64,000 bases of DNA from Verrucomicrobiaceae bacterium (GCA_947458455.1 CANGYJ010000009.1:62001-126000), one strand, 5' to 3'; positions 10,401 to 18,437 are shown, counted from the first letter of the stretch. Made by a program: numbers and translations. Notes: a model not told the origin generated them from the sequence alone.

Positions 10401-11685
10401 CCTCGCCGCGTCGCGCTCACCGGATGCCGCCACGAAGCTTCTCGCGCTCTATCCTTCACTTCAACCGCAGCAGCGCCGCAGCGCCCTGAACGCCCTCTCC
10501 AGCAGCAAAGCCGGCGCGAAGACCATCGTCACTGCCTTGCTCGACAAAACGCTCCCCCAAGCCGACCTCGACGGCCCCACCGTCGAACGCCTCGCCACCG
10601 TGCTCGGCGATGATCCCGCCATCGCCAAACTCCAGCAGCAGCTCGGCGGCATCTTCCGCGAGGTCTTGCTGCTCGACGGCCAGGACACCGCGTGGGTTGA
10701 TTCCAAGATCACGCTCGATGGCCCCTTCACCGTCGAGACTTGGGTTCGCCTCGCGCCGAACATCGGCAACGATGACGACATCCTCGGTGCCCCCGGCGGA
10801 CCTGAGATGAACTTCTTCCAGTCCAAGTTCCGCGTCTTCGGCGGCCCCGAGTTGCGCGATGTCTGCACCTCCACCAAACCCATGACGCCCGACCTTTGGA
10901 CCCACATCGCCATCACCCGCGATGCGAAAGGCATCATCCGCATCTACCAAAACGGCGAACTCGACGCCACCGCCACCAAGCCCGCACCCGCCAAATGGGA
11001 AAACTGCCGCATCGGCTGGAGTGGCCCGAAAGGCGGCACTGAAGGTGTCATGACCGAGTTCCGCGTCTGGAAGCGCGAGCGCACCGCGCCGGAGATCCGC
11101 GCTAACTTCGACCGCATCCTCGCATCAGCCGAAGGCATGACGCGCTATGACTCCAAATGGGGTAAGTTTGAAAAAGGTGCCCGCATCGCCAAAACCATCG
11201 ACACCCCGCCGCTACTCACGGAAGAAGCCGCGAAGGCCCTCGACACAAAATTCGCCAAATTCACCGCCTTGGCACCCAAAGGCAATGCTGCGAACGGAAA
11301 AGCCCTCAGCGCCCTCTGCATGGCCTGCCATCAGATCGGCAGCGCCGGCGGTCAAATCGGCCCCAACCTCTCTGGTGCAGGCGCGATGGGCCTGGAGGCC
11401 GTCTTGCGCAACATCCTCACGCCGAATGCCGCCATGGAGCCCGGCTACCGCATCTACCGCGTCGAAATGAAAAACGGCGACCTCATCGACGCCTTCTTCG
11501 TCAGCGAAGACAAAGACGCCGTCGTCATCCGCCAAGCCGGCCTCCCCGACCGCCGCGTCCCCAAAACCGACATCCGCAGCACCCAATTCATCCGCCGCTC
11601 TTTGATGCCCGAAGGTCTCCTCGATGCCTTGCAGGACCAGCAAGTCGCCGATCTGCTCGCGTATCTGATGACGCTGAAAGGTTAG
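7471..11685 (+). CDS. Giant PVC-type DUF1080 / membrane-bound dehydrogenase / LamG / cytochrome c protein
   Basis: 1,404-aa exported multidomain protein. In order: signal peptide (1-19); DUF1080 or 3-keto-disaccharide hydrolase-like domain (about 20-210, starting ISLFDGKTLDGWDFD); PVC-type 'membrane-bound dehydrogenase' beta-propeller (about 250-620, starting PEGYEIELVVQESEG); a helical HEAT-like region (about 660-1050); a LamG/concanavalin-like domain (about 1065-1220); and a C-terminal cytochrome c domain with the heme motif CMACH at 1283-1287. The architecture suggests binding and oxidation of a carbohydrate with electrons passed to the heme (inference). Two near-perfect inverted repeats are inserted in frame near residues 641-660 and 891-912, in linker or helical regions rather than catalytic cores. 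It is divergent from the AraC gene. Confidence 0.92.
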   Translation: MRLALLFALCPLLFAAVHAEPISLFDGKTLDGWDFDPAMWRVEDGVITGGSTTEKIKKNDFISTKQSYMNFELKLKIKVSGDPKTGMLNSGIQIRSVREGSAMSGYQVDCGAGWFGKIYDEHRRNKVIWAPTPEQQAALDKAIDVFGWNEYRIRAEGPRIQTWINGVHCMDYTETDPNIALDGHIAPQVHSGGVCLVQVKEVTIEELPVTPGAPTWQTVKKVNHVNTVKPTPKRDISYNDVQGTSKTAEEQQKLFHLPEGYEIELVVQESEGLGKFVSVYFDQRGRLWTQTALEYPVDSNENPAAAEAVYAGKGKDKVLVYPRESLNAKIPAGGLTNPTVFADGLAIPLGILPWGAGDTCYVQHGHDLKLYKDTNGDGKADTFDVVLTGFGVQDSHLFPHQFTRAPGGWIWMAQGLFNNSKVHKPGSDVVVDWPKCSMARMRPDGSEFEVISTGPNNIWGLVITGEGETFIQEANDYGYPVMPFHEYAYYPGGMEALKKSYQPDFPPQAEFRMGGTGLSGLALIESGTLSPKVVSSSADSSIPAAKGTATYSMGVANPITSKIQTIAMHRDGAYWKLAQLPDLITCDDPFFRPVALTNGPDGCIYIVDWYNKIISHNEVPRAHPDRDKTRGRIWRVKPKFVVRASARSGTAEERAEARTTSEIPDFTKLSTEELVASLGQEPVAKAHLAWQELLDRKQLPQTHFAAQEYLASSQFSQISQIGRNLSDQTIAALLACAKPSLPNGPTIASSRVAKQLPVREAYDREFERFLVRMFLERHPDLVAKFLDSEAATKLPVEARVLASLALEPKASASRVAKLLPQLDRAPNDEELLCLAQFPAEAGVGKALQALLTHEKSRAAVAEKLLAQRTKLDAKQIAPLLSETAKQMVLASDAGTPARNENASAAGKSARITLGLQLISGFQLTALEADLVSLVKEAKDKSNILTTLRDLRSAEPDLFASLAQSDPDPLTRDAALEALAASRSPDAATKLLALYPSLQPQQRRSALNALSSSKAGAKTIVTALLDKTLPQADLDGPTVERLATVLGDDPAIAKLQQQLGGIFREVLLLDGQDTAWVDSKITLDGPFTVETWVRLAPNIGNDDDILGAPGGPEMNFFQSKFRVFGGPELRDVCTSTKPMTPDLWTHIAITRDAKGIIRIYQNGELDATATKPAPAKWENCRIGWSGPKGGTEGVMTEFRVWKRERTAPEIRANFDRILASAEGMTRYDSKWGKFEKGARIAKTIDTPPLLTEEAAKALDTKFAKFTALAPKGNAANGKALSALCMACHQIGSAGGQIGPNLSGAGAMGLEAVLRNILTPNAAMEPGYRIYRVEMKNGDLIDAFFVSEDKDAVVIRQAGLPDRRVPKTDIRSTQFIRRSLMPEGLLDALQDQQVADLLAYLMTLKG
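9391..9449. repeat. REP-like inverted repeat inside a reading frame
   Basis: Two 24-bp arms (9391-9414 and 9426-9449) are perfect reverse complements separated by 11 bases. Each arm contains its own smaller palindrome, CGGGCTTCAGCCCG, so this looks like a pair of REP units in opposite orientation (a BIME). It lies wholly within the 7471-11685 gene and is read through as an Ala/Arg/Glu-rich linker (about residues 641-660) between the propeller and the helical region. Confidence 0.85.
10143..10204. repeat. Second REP-like inverted repeat inside the same reading frame
   Basis: Arms 10143-10165 and 10182-10204 are 23 bp long and complementary with one mismatch; each holds the smaller palindrome GCGGGCACTCCTGCCCGC. 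Its sequence differs from the pair at 9391, so it belongs to another repeat family. It is translated in frame (about residues 891-912) within the helical repeat region of the PVC cytochrome protein. Confidence 0.83.
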
Positions 11686-11696
11686 CTCCAAGGAGA

Positions 11697-11771
11697 GGCA
11701 CTTGCCAAGTGCCGCATCAAGGAGACGGACTTGCCAAGTCCGCCTTCCAAACCGGGACTTGGCAAGTCCCG
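11697..11771. repeat. REP triplet upstream of the RAYT gene
   Basis: Three copies of one short palindrome. Units at 11697-11713 and 11726-11742 are in one orientation (core ACTTGCCAAGT after CAAGGAG); a third at 11753-11771 is inverted (core ACTTGGCAAGT before CTCCTTGA). The stems are perfect, for example GGCACTT/AAGTGCC with a GCC loop. This plus, plus, minus arrangement recurs on the other side of the transposase gene. Confidence 0.9.
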
Positions 11772-11793
11772 CTCCTTGATTCACGCTCATGCC

Positions 11794-12420
11794 ATGAAGT
11801 TCTTCAATCCCTTCGAAGACATCCGTGTCACGAGGAACAACCTGCCGCACTGGCAGCAGCCGGGAGCGGCTTACTTCATCACCTTTCGCCTGGCGGATTC
11901 ACTGCCGACCGACATGCTGCACGATCTAGAACAGGCGCGTGACCGCTGGCTTCACCTTCACCCGCTGCCGTGGTCGCCAGTGGTCGAAACGGAATATCAC
12001 AGGCTCTTCTCCGCCCGCATCGACCAATGGCTGGATGATGGGCATGGCTCCTGTGTCCTGCGTCAGCCGGACCTTCGCGAGGCCGTTGTCGAATCGCTCA
12101 CCTACTTCGATCAGCAGCGGTATGAACTGCTCTCCTATGTGATCATGCCGAACCACGTTCATGCACTCATGATGCTGCATCCAGACTGGCTGCTCGAAAA
12201 GGTGCTCTTCACTTGGAAGCGCCGCACGGCAGGTGTGATCCACGAGAAACTCGGGCTTCAAGGTCAGTTTTGGCAGCACGACTACTTTGATCGACTCATT
12301 CGCGATGGCGATCACCTCCGGAATGTCGTTCGATACATCCGGAGGAATCCCGCCAAGGCGCATCTCACGCCGGACGAGTTCGCACTTTGGGAGAGTGAAC
12401 TCGCGAAGTCGGTGCAGTGA
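11794..12420 (+). CDS. REP-associated tyrosine transposase (RAYT, Y1/HUH type)
   Basis: 208-aa single-strand transposase of the RAYT branch of the IS200/IS605 family. The histidine-hydrophobic-histidine motif is in MPNHVHALM, and the family segments QPGAAYFITFRLADSLP (N-terminal) and NVVRYIRRNPAKAHL (C-terminal) are present. ATG 11794 is used; a longer frame from 11731 would read through the REP palindrome. Identical REP triplets flank it on both sides, the classic layout of a RAYT with its cognate REPs, which these enzymes recognise and cleave. The frame is complete, so it may be active. Confidence 0.93.
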   Translation: MKFFNPFEDIRVTRNNLPHWQQPGAAYFITFRLADSLPTDMLHDLEQARDRWLHLHPLPWSPVVETEYHRLFSARIDQWLDDGHGSCVLRQPDLREAVVESLTYFDQQRYELLSYVIMPNHVHALMMLHPDWLLEKVLFTWKRRTAGVIHEKLGLQGQFWQHDYFDRLIRDGDHLRNVVRYIRRNPAKAHLTPDEFALWESELAKSVQ

Positions 12421-12512
12421 CAAGGAGCCGCACTTGCCAAGTGCCACATCAAGGAGCCGCACTTGCCAAGTGCGCTTATCAAAAACCGGGACTTGGCAAG
12501 TCCCGCTCCTTG
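12421..12512. repeat. REP triplet downstream of the RAYT gene
   Basis: Direct units at about 12421-12445 and 12450-12475 (CAAGGAGCCGCACTTGCCAA...) and an inverted unit at about 12486-12512 (GGGACTTGGCAAGTCCCGCT...). The plus, plus, minus order is the same as in the upstream triplet. A partial unit (CGCTCCTTGG) follows at about 12521. Confidence 0.9.
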
Positions 12513-12544
12513 AATGTGAACGCTCCTTGGAATAAGCCCACCCC

Positions 12545-13753
12545 ATGTCCTCCACCAACCCCGAAACCGCCTCCAAGCCCGCTGCGCTAGCCGACTTGGA
12601 GATCAAAGATGCGCAGCTCATCTTCAACCATGTGTGGAAGCAGCTCGAAGCCGATTACGGCCGCGTGAATCTGCGCTTTCCGAAGGAGCTGATCCTGCTC
12701 GGTGGGGCACCGGGAGCGGGTAAAGGCACGAACACGGATTTCATCCGCCAGGTGCGCGGCATTGATGCGCAGCCCATCATCGTCAGCGCCTTGCTCGACA
12801 CGCCGGAGGCCCGTGAAATCAAAGCCCGCGGCGGCATGGTGGGAGATCGCGAGGTCGTGGGCATCCTCATGCGCAAGCTGCTGGAGCCCCAGCAGCAGAA
12901 TGGGGCGATCCTCGACGGCTTCCCGCGCACGAAGGTGCAGGTGGAGTGCCTCAAGATGCTCTTCGACAAGATGGTGCGCCTGCGCCGCGACTTTCTCGAC
13001 ACACCGGACGCGGCGCATTTCAAGCAGCCCATCTTCCACATCATGGTGCTCTTTGTCGATGAGGCCGAAAGCATCGCCCGACAGCTCAAGCGCGGCCAGG
13101 AAGTGCTCGTGCACAACGCGGAGGTTCGCAGTTCCGGCCTCGGCCAGCTGTGGGAGGAGCGTGCCACCGACTTCGATGCCGCGCTGGCTCGCAACCGCTA
13201 CAAGGTCTTCAAAGAGAAGACCTACGATGCGCTCGTCTCGCTGAAGGAGATCTTCCACTACCACTTCATCAATGCGCAGGCTCCGCTGGAGCTGGTGCAG
13301 GAAAACATCGTCAAAGAGCTGGAGTATCAAAGCTCGCTCGAACTCGATCCGCGCACCTTTGACCTCCTGCGCAAGCTGCCGCTCGCCAGCGAGATCATCC
13401 GCCATGCTCGGCAGGACCTCGTGCGCCGTTTGGACGCCTACAAGGTGGAGAAAACGGAGCTGATGGAAGCCGTCGTTGCCTTCATCGAGACGAAAATGAT
13501 GCCCATCATCGTCCGCCACGCCATCTCCGGCCGCGCTGACATCAACACGGAGGACAAGCTCTTCCACGACCCCGAAGCCCTCGCCATCCTCATCGACATT
13601 TTCTCCGAACGCGGCTTCCACGCCAAGACCGACGTCCACGTCATCGAGATCCCCGACCGCTTTGATCTTCAGACCGGCAAGATCGAATGCCGAAAGAAGA
13701 AGGTTTTCCGCATCGCTGTGCAATTCAAAGGCTCGGAGATTCGCCGCGGCTGA
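12545..13753 (+). CDS. Adenylate kinase-like nucleoside monophosphate kinase, extended
   Basis: Contains an NMP-kinase core: Walker A GGAPGAGKGT at 53-62 and DGFPRTKVQVECL, the counterpart of the adenylate kinase DGFPR motif. It is 402 aa, nearly twice the usual length of about 215, with a 45-residue N-terminal helix and roughly 170 extra C-terminal residues (after about 230) that I cannot assign. Nucleotide phosphoryl transfer is the likely chemistry; the extension may add a binding or regulatory module. ATG 12545 starts just after the REP triplet, and a Uma2 gene follows after 52 bp. Confidence 0.8.
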   Translation: MSSTNPETASKPAALADLEIKDAQLIFNHVWKQLEADYGRVNLRFPKELILLGGAPGAGKGTNTDFIRQVRGIDAQPIIVSALLDTPEAREIKARGGMVGDREVVGILMRKLLEPQQQNGAILDGFPRTKVQVECLKMLFDKMVRLRRDFLDTPDAAHFKQPIFHIMVLFVDEAESIARQLKRGQEVLVHNAEVRSSGLGQLWEERATDFDAALARNRYKVFKEKTYDALVSLKEIFHYHFINAQAPLELVQENIVKELEYQSSLELDPRTFDLLRKLPLASEIIRHARQDLVRRLDAYKVEKTELMEAVVAFIETKMMPIIVRHAISGRADINTEDKLFHDPEALAILIDIFSERGFHAKTDVHVIEIPDRFDLQTGKIECRKKKVFRIAVQFKGSEIRRG

Positions 13754-13805
13754 TGACCAAGGAGAAGCTTGTCATTTGCTTCGCGAGTCATACCTTCACC
13801 CCATC

Positions 13806-14453
13806 ATGGTCGCCCTAGCCTCCAAATCCGTGAAAACCGCCCGGCGCAGTGCCTCGCCAAGGTCGCGCCAGACTGGTGTTGTGCAGCAGGAGTCGCGTCC
13901 CCTCCCGCCGCCGCAGCCCTTTCGCTTCACGGTGAAGGATTACTACCGCCTCGGCGAGATCGGCATCCTCAAGGAGGACGATCGCGTGGAGCTCATTCAA
14001 GGAGAAATCGTCATGATGCCACCCATCGATATTACCCACGCTCAAAGCACTGACCGGTCGTTCAAGAGTCTGTTTCGCAGCTTGGGAGAGAAGTTTGACG
14101 TTCGTTGTCAGTTGCCCGTCAGGCTCGGCCAGGTGAGCGAGCCCGTGCCAGATGTTTCCATCGTTAAAGCGCAGAGCTACCGGGTCAACCATCCGACTGC
14201 TGCTGAAACACTTCTGATCGTAGAGAATTCAAACACCTCCCTTAAAGATGATCTCGGCCGCAAAAAGCTGATGTATGCCGCCGCGGGCATTCCTGAATAC
14301 TGGGTGGTCGATTTGAATGCGCGAGTGCTGCACGTCTTCGCCCGCCCAAAAGGTGGCGACTACCGCGATCACCGCGTTCATGAGGAGAAGGAAACCGTTC
14401 AAAGCATCACCTTGAAGCCTCTGAAGGTCAAAGTGGCGGAGCTGCTGCCGTGA
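13806..14453 (+). CDS. Uma2 family endonuclease-like protein (DUF820)
   Basis: 215-aa protein with the Uma2/DUF820 PD-(D/E)XK nuclease-like fold: DDRVELIQGEIVMM, then PVPDVSIVKAQSY (catalytic Asp region), LLIVENSNTSLKDDLGRKK, and YAAAGIPEYWVVDL. The family is common in cyanobacteria and PVC bacteria and its biological role is unsettled. ATG 13806 is chosen over a longer frame that overlaps the upstream gene. The first 40 residues are basic and low in complexity. Confidence 0.87.
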   Translation: MVALASKSVKTARRSASPRSRQTGVVQQESRPLPPPQPFRFTVKDYYRLGEIGILKEDDRVELIQGEIVMMPPIDITHAQSTDRSFKSLFRSLGEKFDVRCQLPVRLGQVSEPVPDVSIVKAQSYRVNHPTAAETLLIVENSNTSLKDDLGRKKLMYAAAGIPEYWVVDLNARVLHVFARPKGGDYRDHRVHEEKETVQSITLKPLKVKVAELLP

Positions 14454-14463
14454 GGTGGACCAA

Positions 14464-14492
14464 GCCGGGACTTGGCAAGTCCCGCTCCTTGA
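14464..14492 (-). repeat. Solitary REP unit of the RAYT-associated family
   Basis: One inverted copy (GCCGGGACTTGGCAAGTCCC followed by GCTCCTTGAA) of the same REP that flanks the RAYT 2 kb upstream. It sits between the Uma2 stop and the tgt start and is outside both genes. Confidence 0.88.
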
Positions 14493-14508
14493 ACGAGCAC
14501 ATGACCTG

Positions 14509-16173
14509 ATGCCTCCCTCCCGTCTCGATTTTCAACTGCAAGCGCGTGCCAGCGGCTCGCGGGCGCGTGCAGCGGCGTTTCGGACGCTGCATGGCGTGAT
14601 TCAGACACCGCTGTTCATGCCGGTGGGCACGCAGGCGACGGTGAAGGCACAGACGCCGGAGTCGCTGGCAGCATCGGGATCGCAGATTTTGCTGGCGAAC
14701 ACCTACCACCTGCTGCTGCGGCCGGGATCGGAGGTGTTTGAGAAGATGGGCGGCATTCATCGCTTCATGAAATGGCCCGGCTCGGTGCTCACGGACTCGG
14801 GCGGCTACCAGATCTTCTCGCTGCCGCACTCGCGGTCGATGACGGAGAAGGGCGCGGTGTTTCAAAGCTATGTCGATAACCGCCGCATCCTGCTGAGCCC
14901 TGAGCTGAGCATCCAGACGCAGCGCAGCATTGGCAGCGACATCATGATGGTACTCGACCAGTGCATCCCGAGCACGGCGGATGAAAAAACGGCGCGGAAG
15001 GCTCTTCAAGTCACGCAACGCTGGGCGGCACGCAGTCTCGCGGCACGCGAGGACTCGCCACAATCGCTCTTCGCCATCGTGCAGGGGGCGCTGTATCCTC
15101 ATCTGCGGAAAGAGAGCGCCGCCGGACTGGTGACGATGCCGTTCGATGGCTTCGCCATTGGCGGACTGGCGGTGGGCGAGGAAAAACATCAGCGCGAGGA
15201 TGTGTGCGAGCTCACCGCCGCGCTGCTGCCGGAGGATCGTCCGCGTTATTTGATGGGCGTGGGCATGCCGATTGACCTGCTGGAAGCGGTGCATCGCGGG
15301 ATGGACATGTTTGACTGCATCATCCCCACGCAGGTGGCGAGGCGCGGCACCGCTTTCACCTCGCGCGGCATCGTCGAGCTGCGGCGCAGCGTTTATAAAT
15401 TCACTGATGCACCGCTGGATGCCGCCTGCTCCTGTCCGGTGTGCGCCACGCACTCGCGGGCGTATTTGCATCATCTCACGAAGACGCAGGAGACACTCGG
15501 CTGGACACTCATCGGCCAGCACAACATCCACTTCTACCACCAGCTCATGCGTGAGATCCGCACGAGCATTCTCGAAGATCGCTTCCTGCCGCTCTATCAC
15601 GAGAAGCGGGCCATCCTGGCCGAGGAGGACCTCGATCATCCGGTGAAGCCCCCGAAGCGCGGTCAAAGCGCCACGGTGAATGAAATCGGCTGCTACGAGC
15701 TTCATGGTTCCTCGATTCGCCATCTCGAAACGGGTGCGGTGGTGCCGACGGAGATCCGCGAGGAGCTTCCTGAACTCATTCGCCTGCTCAAAGCCAAGGG
15801 CGATGCGCCGCTGGTGGTTTGGGATGAAGGCCTTGGCGCTGGTGCGGCGGCTTTGTCCGCCATTCTCGCTTATGAAGCGCTAGCGCAAAAGCAGGCCGTG
15901 AGGCCGATGCATATCGTAAGCATTGCCAATGATCTCGATGCACTGCGACTCGCTTTGAGCCACAAGAAAATCTTTGGATGGCTACGTCATGGGGCGGCGG
16001 ATACGCTGATGCATCGCGGAGCCTGGAAATCGCGTTTTTGCCCAGGCTTGAGCTGGAGCCTCGCGAAGGATGCAGAAGCTCCGAAGCCGGATTTGGTGCT
16101 GCGGACGTTCCAGATAGCCACCAAGCATGATGCACCAGTGATTGATTGGTTACCCCTCGCTCTTGATTACTGA
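14509..16173 (+). CDS. tgt: tRNA-guanine transglycosylase fused to an MnmC-like C-terminal domain
   Basis: Residues 1 to about 375 are a complete bacterial Tgt, which swaps G34 of GUN-anticodon tRNAs for the queuosine precursor preQ1. The substrate-binding TDSGGYQIFSL has Asp96, followed by FAIGGLAVGE, MFDCIIPTQVARRG with the nucleophilic Asp, and the zinc site CSCPVC...H. Bacterial Tgt normally ends near 375-380, but this protein has 554 residues. The extra 170 contain VVWDEGLGAGAAALSAIL and HIVSIANDLDALRLAL, resembling the SAM-binding fold of the MnmC2/DUF752 tRNA methyltransferases. Both parts would act on anticodon position 34. ATG 14509 follows a REP unit. Confidence 0.9.
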   Translation: MPPSRLDFQLQARASGSRARAAAFRTLHGVIQTPLFMPVGTQATVKAQTPESLAASGSQILLANTYHLLLRPGSEVFEKMGGIHRFMKWPGSVLTDSGGYQIFSLPHSRSMTEKGAVFQSYVDNRRILLSPELSIQTQRSIGSDIMMVLDQCIPSTADEKTARKALQVTQRWAARSLAAREDSPQSLFAIVQGALYPHLRKESAAGLVTMPFDGFAIGGLAVGEEKHQREDVCELTAALLPEDRPRYLMGVGMPIDLLEAVHRGMDMFDCIIPTQVARRGTAFTSRGIVELRRSVYKFTDAPLDAACSCPVCATHSRAYLHHLTKTQETLGWTLIGQHNIHFYHQLMREIRTSILEDRFLPLYHEKRAILAEEDLDHPVKPPKRGQSATVNEIGCYELHGSSIRHLETGAVVPTEIREELPELIRLLKAKGDAPLVVWDEGLGAGAAALSAILAYEALAQKQAVRPMHIVSIANDLDALRLALSHKKIFGWLRHGAADTLMHRGAWKSRFCPGLSWSLAKDAEAPKPDLVLRTFQIATKHDAPVIDWLPLALDY

Positions 16174-16210
16174 CCCTAGAACATCCTCAGCGGAGCCGCG
16201 CAGGGTGCTC

Positions 16211-16360
16211 CCCTCTCCCCAACCCTCTCCCCGCAAGAGGTCTCAGATGATCGAGGGAAGCCTTTCGCGGGGAGAGGGAGTGCGCTTTCCGGTCCCTCTC
16301 CCCGCGAGCGGCATCCGATGACATGACGGCGTGATGCGGGGAGAGGTTAGGTGAGGGGGA
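16211..16360. repeat. Palindromic 150-bp repeat, copy 1 (CCCCTC/GGGGAG family)
   Basis: The ends are imperfect inverted repeats (CCCTCTCCCCAACCCTCTCC at the left, GGGGAGAGGTTAGGTGAGGG at the right) and a second inverted pair is nested inside (CGCGGGGAGAGGGA at 16266, TCCCTCTCCCCGCG at 16293). A related copy lies at 18620-18817. There is no gene between 16174 and 16377; the element fills the gap between the converging tgt and fdhD genes. Confidence 0.85.
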
Positions 16361-16377
16361 CAACCCAAGAGGCCTTC

Positions 16378-17214
16378 CTAGGCGACAGGCGGGAATCTCA
16401 CCGCCACACGCCTCGCATGCGTGTAAACATTCATCGTCTCGCCGCGGAGGAAGCCGATGAGGGTCTGGCCGGCATCGCGGGCGAAGTCGATGGCGAGGCT
16501 GCTGGGGGCGGAGATGGCGGCGACGAGTGGGATGCCGGCAGCGAGGGCTTTTTGGATCATCTCGAAGGAGACGCGGCCGCTGAGGAGCAAAACATGACGG
16601 TCGAGCGGCAGGAGGTCGTGCATGAGCGCATGGCCGAGGATCTTGTCGAGCGCATTGTGACGGCCCACATCTTCGCGGGAGACGATGAGGTTGCCTTCGA
16701 GGTCAAACACGGCGCAGGCATGCAGGCCGCCGGTCTTGGAAAAAGTCTCCTGGGTGGCACGGAGCTTGTCGGGTAATGAAGCGATCAGTTTCGGTGACAC
16801 ACTCCACTCGGCGGTGACGGGCGGAAACTGGCCGAAGACGCTTTCGATGCTCGCTTTGCCGCACAGACCGCAGCTTGAGGCGCTGAAGACGTGCCGCGTG
16901 AGCGAGTCCCAGTTCACCACGGCGCCGCCAAGGAGCACATCGACGACGTTGCCATGCTTGTTATTGACGCTGGGGCATTGGGAGACTTCGAGAATGTCTC
17001 GCGGATGCTTCACCACGCCCTCGCTGACGAGAAAACCGGCGGCGAGTTCTTCGTCGTGGCCAGGCGTTCGCATGACGACGGCCACGCTGCGGCCCTCGAC
17101 GCGGATTTCGAGCGGCTCCTCACGCGCGGCCACATCCGCCACCTCGCGTGAAGCTCCAGCGGCATCCACTTTGAGCACACGCACCTCGGTGATCGTTGGA
17201 TGGGCGGTTTCCAT
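16378..17214 (-). CDS. fdhD: Formate dehydrogenase accessory sulfurtransferase FdhD
   Basis: 278-aa cytoplasmic protein that passes sulfur from a cysteine desulfurase to the molybdenum cofactor of formate dehydrogenase. The catalytic pair is in SSCGLCGKAS (Cys115 and Cys118), and SREDVGRHNALDKI and TMNVYTHARRV match the family. Its ATG overlaps the lpxK stop codon by one base (TGATG), implying translational coupling, although the functions are unrelated. No formate dehydrogenase gene is in the window. Confidence 0.95.
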   Translation of the reverse strand: METAHPTITEVRVLKVDAAGASREVADVAAREEPLEIRVEGRSVAVVMRTPGHDEELAAGFLVSEGVVKHPRDILEVSQCPSVNNKHGNVVDVLLGGAVVNWDSLTRHVFSASSCGLCGKASIESVFGQFPPVTAEWSVSPKLIASLPDKLRATQETFSKTGGLHACAVFDLEGNLIVSREDVGRHNALDKILGHALMHDLLPLDRHVLLLSGRVSFEMIQKALAAGIPLVAAISAPSSLAIDFARDAGQTLIGFLRGETMNVYTHARRVAVRFPPVA

Positions 17215-18437
17215 CAGGTGGACTCCATGAAATCAGCCGGAAGGATGCCCACGGGCACATGACGCGGCTCGGCGATGAGGCGCACGAGCTTGTCGAAGAT
17301 CTCGCGGCCCTTCACGATCTCGATCTGCACCCGCATGAAGTAGAAGGGCACATCGGCAGGCGGCAGTTTGGGAAAGCGCACGAAGTCCTTTTCGGTCGTG
17401 ACCATGCAATGCACATCGCGGCGCTGGCAGCGCTCGATGAACTGCGTGATCTCCGGCCCGTGGAAGCGGTGATGATCAGGAAACCGCGCCGTGACCTCCA
17501 CGCGGGCACCGAGGCGGCGCAGGCCGTTTTCAAAGCTCTCCGGCACGGCGATGCCGCTCAAAGCGCCGACGAATTTTCCGCTCATCTCGTCCAGGCCGAG
17601 CTTCGCACCGGTATAAATATCCTCGAAGTGCATCGGGCGGTGGCGGCATTCAATGATCTCGGCGGCCTTGTTGTAACGGCGGATCTGCTTCACGAGATCC
17701 TCGCTGTCTCCATCGCTCTTGGTGATGAAGATGTAGCTGGCACGGCGCAGGCTGCGCGGCGGCTCACGCAGCGTGCCGCGTGGGAGCATGTGGCCATTGC
17801 TGCCGAAGGGAGCGGTCTTATCGATGAGCACAATGTCATGCCGGTGCTTGAGTTTGAGATACTGCAAACCGTCATCGAGCACCAAAACGTCCGCGCCGAG
17901 ATGCTTGATGGCATGTGCGCCGGCCTTCACGCGGTTCTTATCCACCACGACGGGCACGCCAGGGCAATTTCGAGCGAGCATGTAGGGTTCATCACCGGCC
18001 ACATGGGAATCGAGCAGCACCTTCTGGCCATCGCTCACGATGCGCGGCGGGGCTTCCGGCGGCTTTTCGACAAACCCGAACTTCGCGCCGATCCGCTTGA
18101 GCAGCGGCGCTTTCTTCTGGCGCTTGCTTTTGTAGCCGCGGCTCAGGATGCACACGCGGCGACCGCGTTCCTGAAGGGCTTTGGCCAGCATTTCGACGAC
18201 GGGCGTCTTGCCCGTGCCGCCGACGGTTAAATTGCCCACGCTGACGACGGGCACGCCCAGATGGTGATCATGGATGAAGCGCTCGCGGTAGAGCTTCAAT
18301 CGCAGCGAAACCACACTCGAATAGACGACCGCCAGCACGCGGAAGGCCACACGCAGCAACGAAGCACGAATGCCGCGGCGGTTATGCACCACCACTTCCG
18401 TCACAAAGTTTTCGAGGTCTTCCAGAGCTTCCTTCAC
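17214..18437 (-). CDS. lpxK: Tetraacyldisaccharide 4'-kinase (lipid A synthesis)
   Basis: Inner-membrane-associated kinase that phosphorylates the 4' position of the lipid A disaccharide precursor. Walker A is GNLTVGGTGKT (68-78), preceded by an amphipathic N-terminal segment. The LSRGY, VLDDGLQYLKLKHRHDIVLID and LPRGTLREP motifs are typical of LpxK. At 407 aa it is longer than the roughly 330 of E. coli, with an N-terminal extension. The start is a GTG at 18437 with no visible ribosome binding site, so it is uncertain. Its presence indicates a lipid A-containing outer membrane. Confidence 0.93.
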   Translation of the reverse strand: MKEALEDLENFVTEVVVHNRRGIRASLLRVAFRVLAVVYSSVVSLRLKLYRERFIHDHHLGVPVVSVGNLTVGGTGKTPVVEMLAKALQERGRRVCILSRGYKSKRQKKAPLLKRIGAKFGFVEKPPEAPPRIVSDGQKVLLDSHVAGDEPYMLARNCPGVPVVVDKNRVKAGAHAIKHLGADVLVLDDGLQYLKLKHRHDIVLIDKTAPFGSNGHMLPRGTLREPPRSLRRASYIFITKSDGDSEDLVKQIRRYNKAAEIIECRHRPMHFEDIYTGAKLGLDEMSGKFVGALSGIAVPESFENGLRRLGARVEVTARFPDHHRFHGPEITQFIERCQRRDVHCMVTTEKDFVRFPKLPPADVPFYFMRVQIEIVKGREIFDKLVRLIAEPRHVPVGILPADFMEST

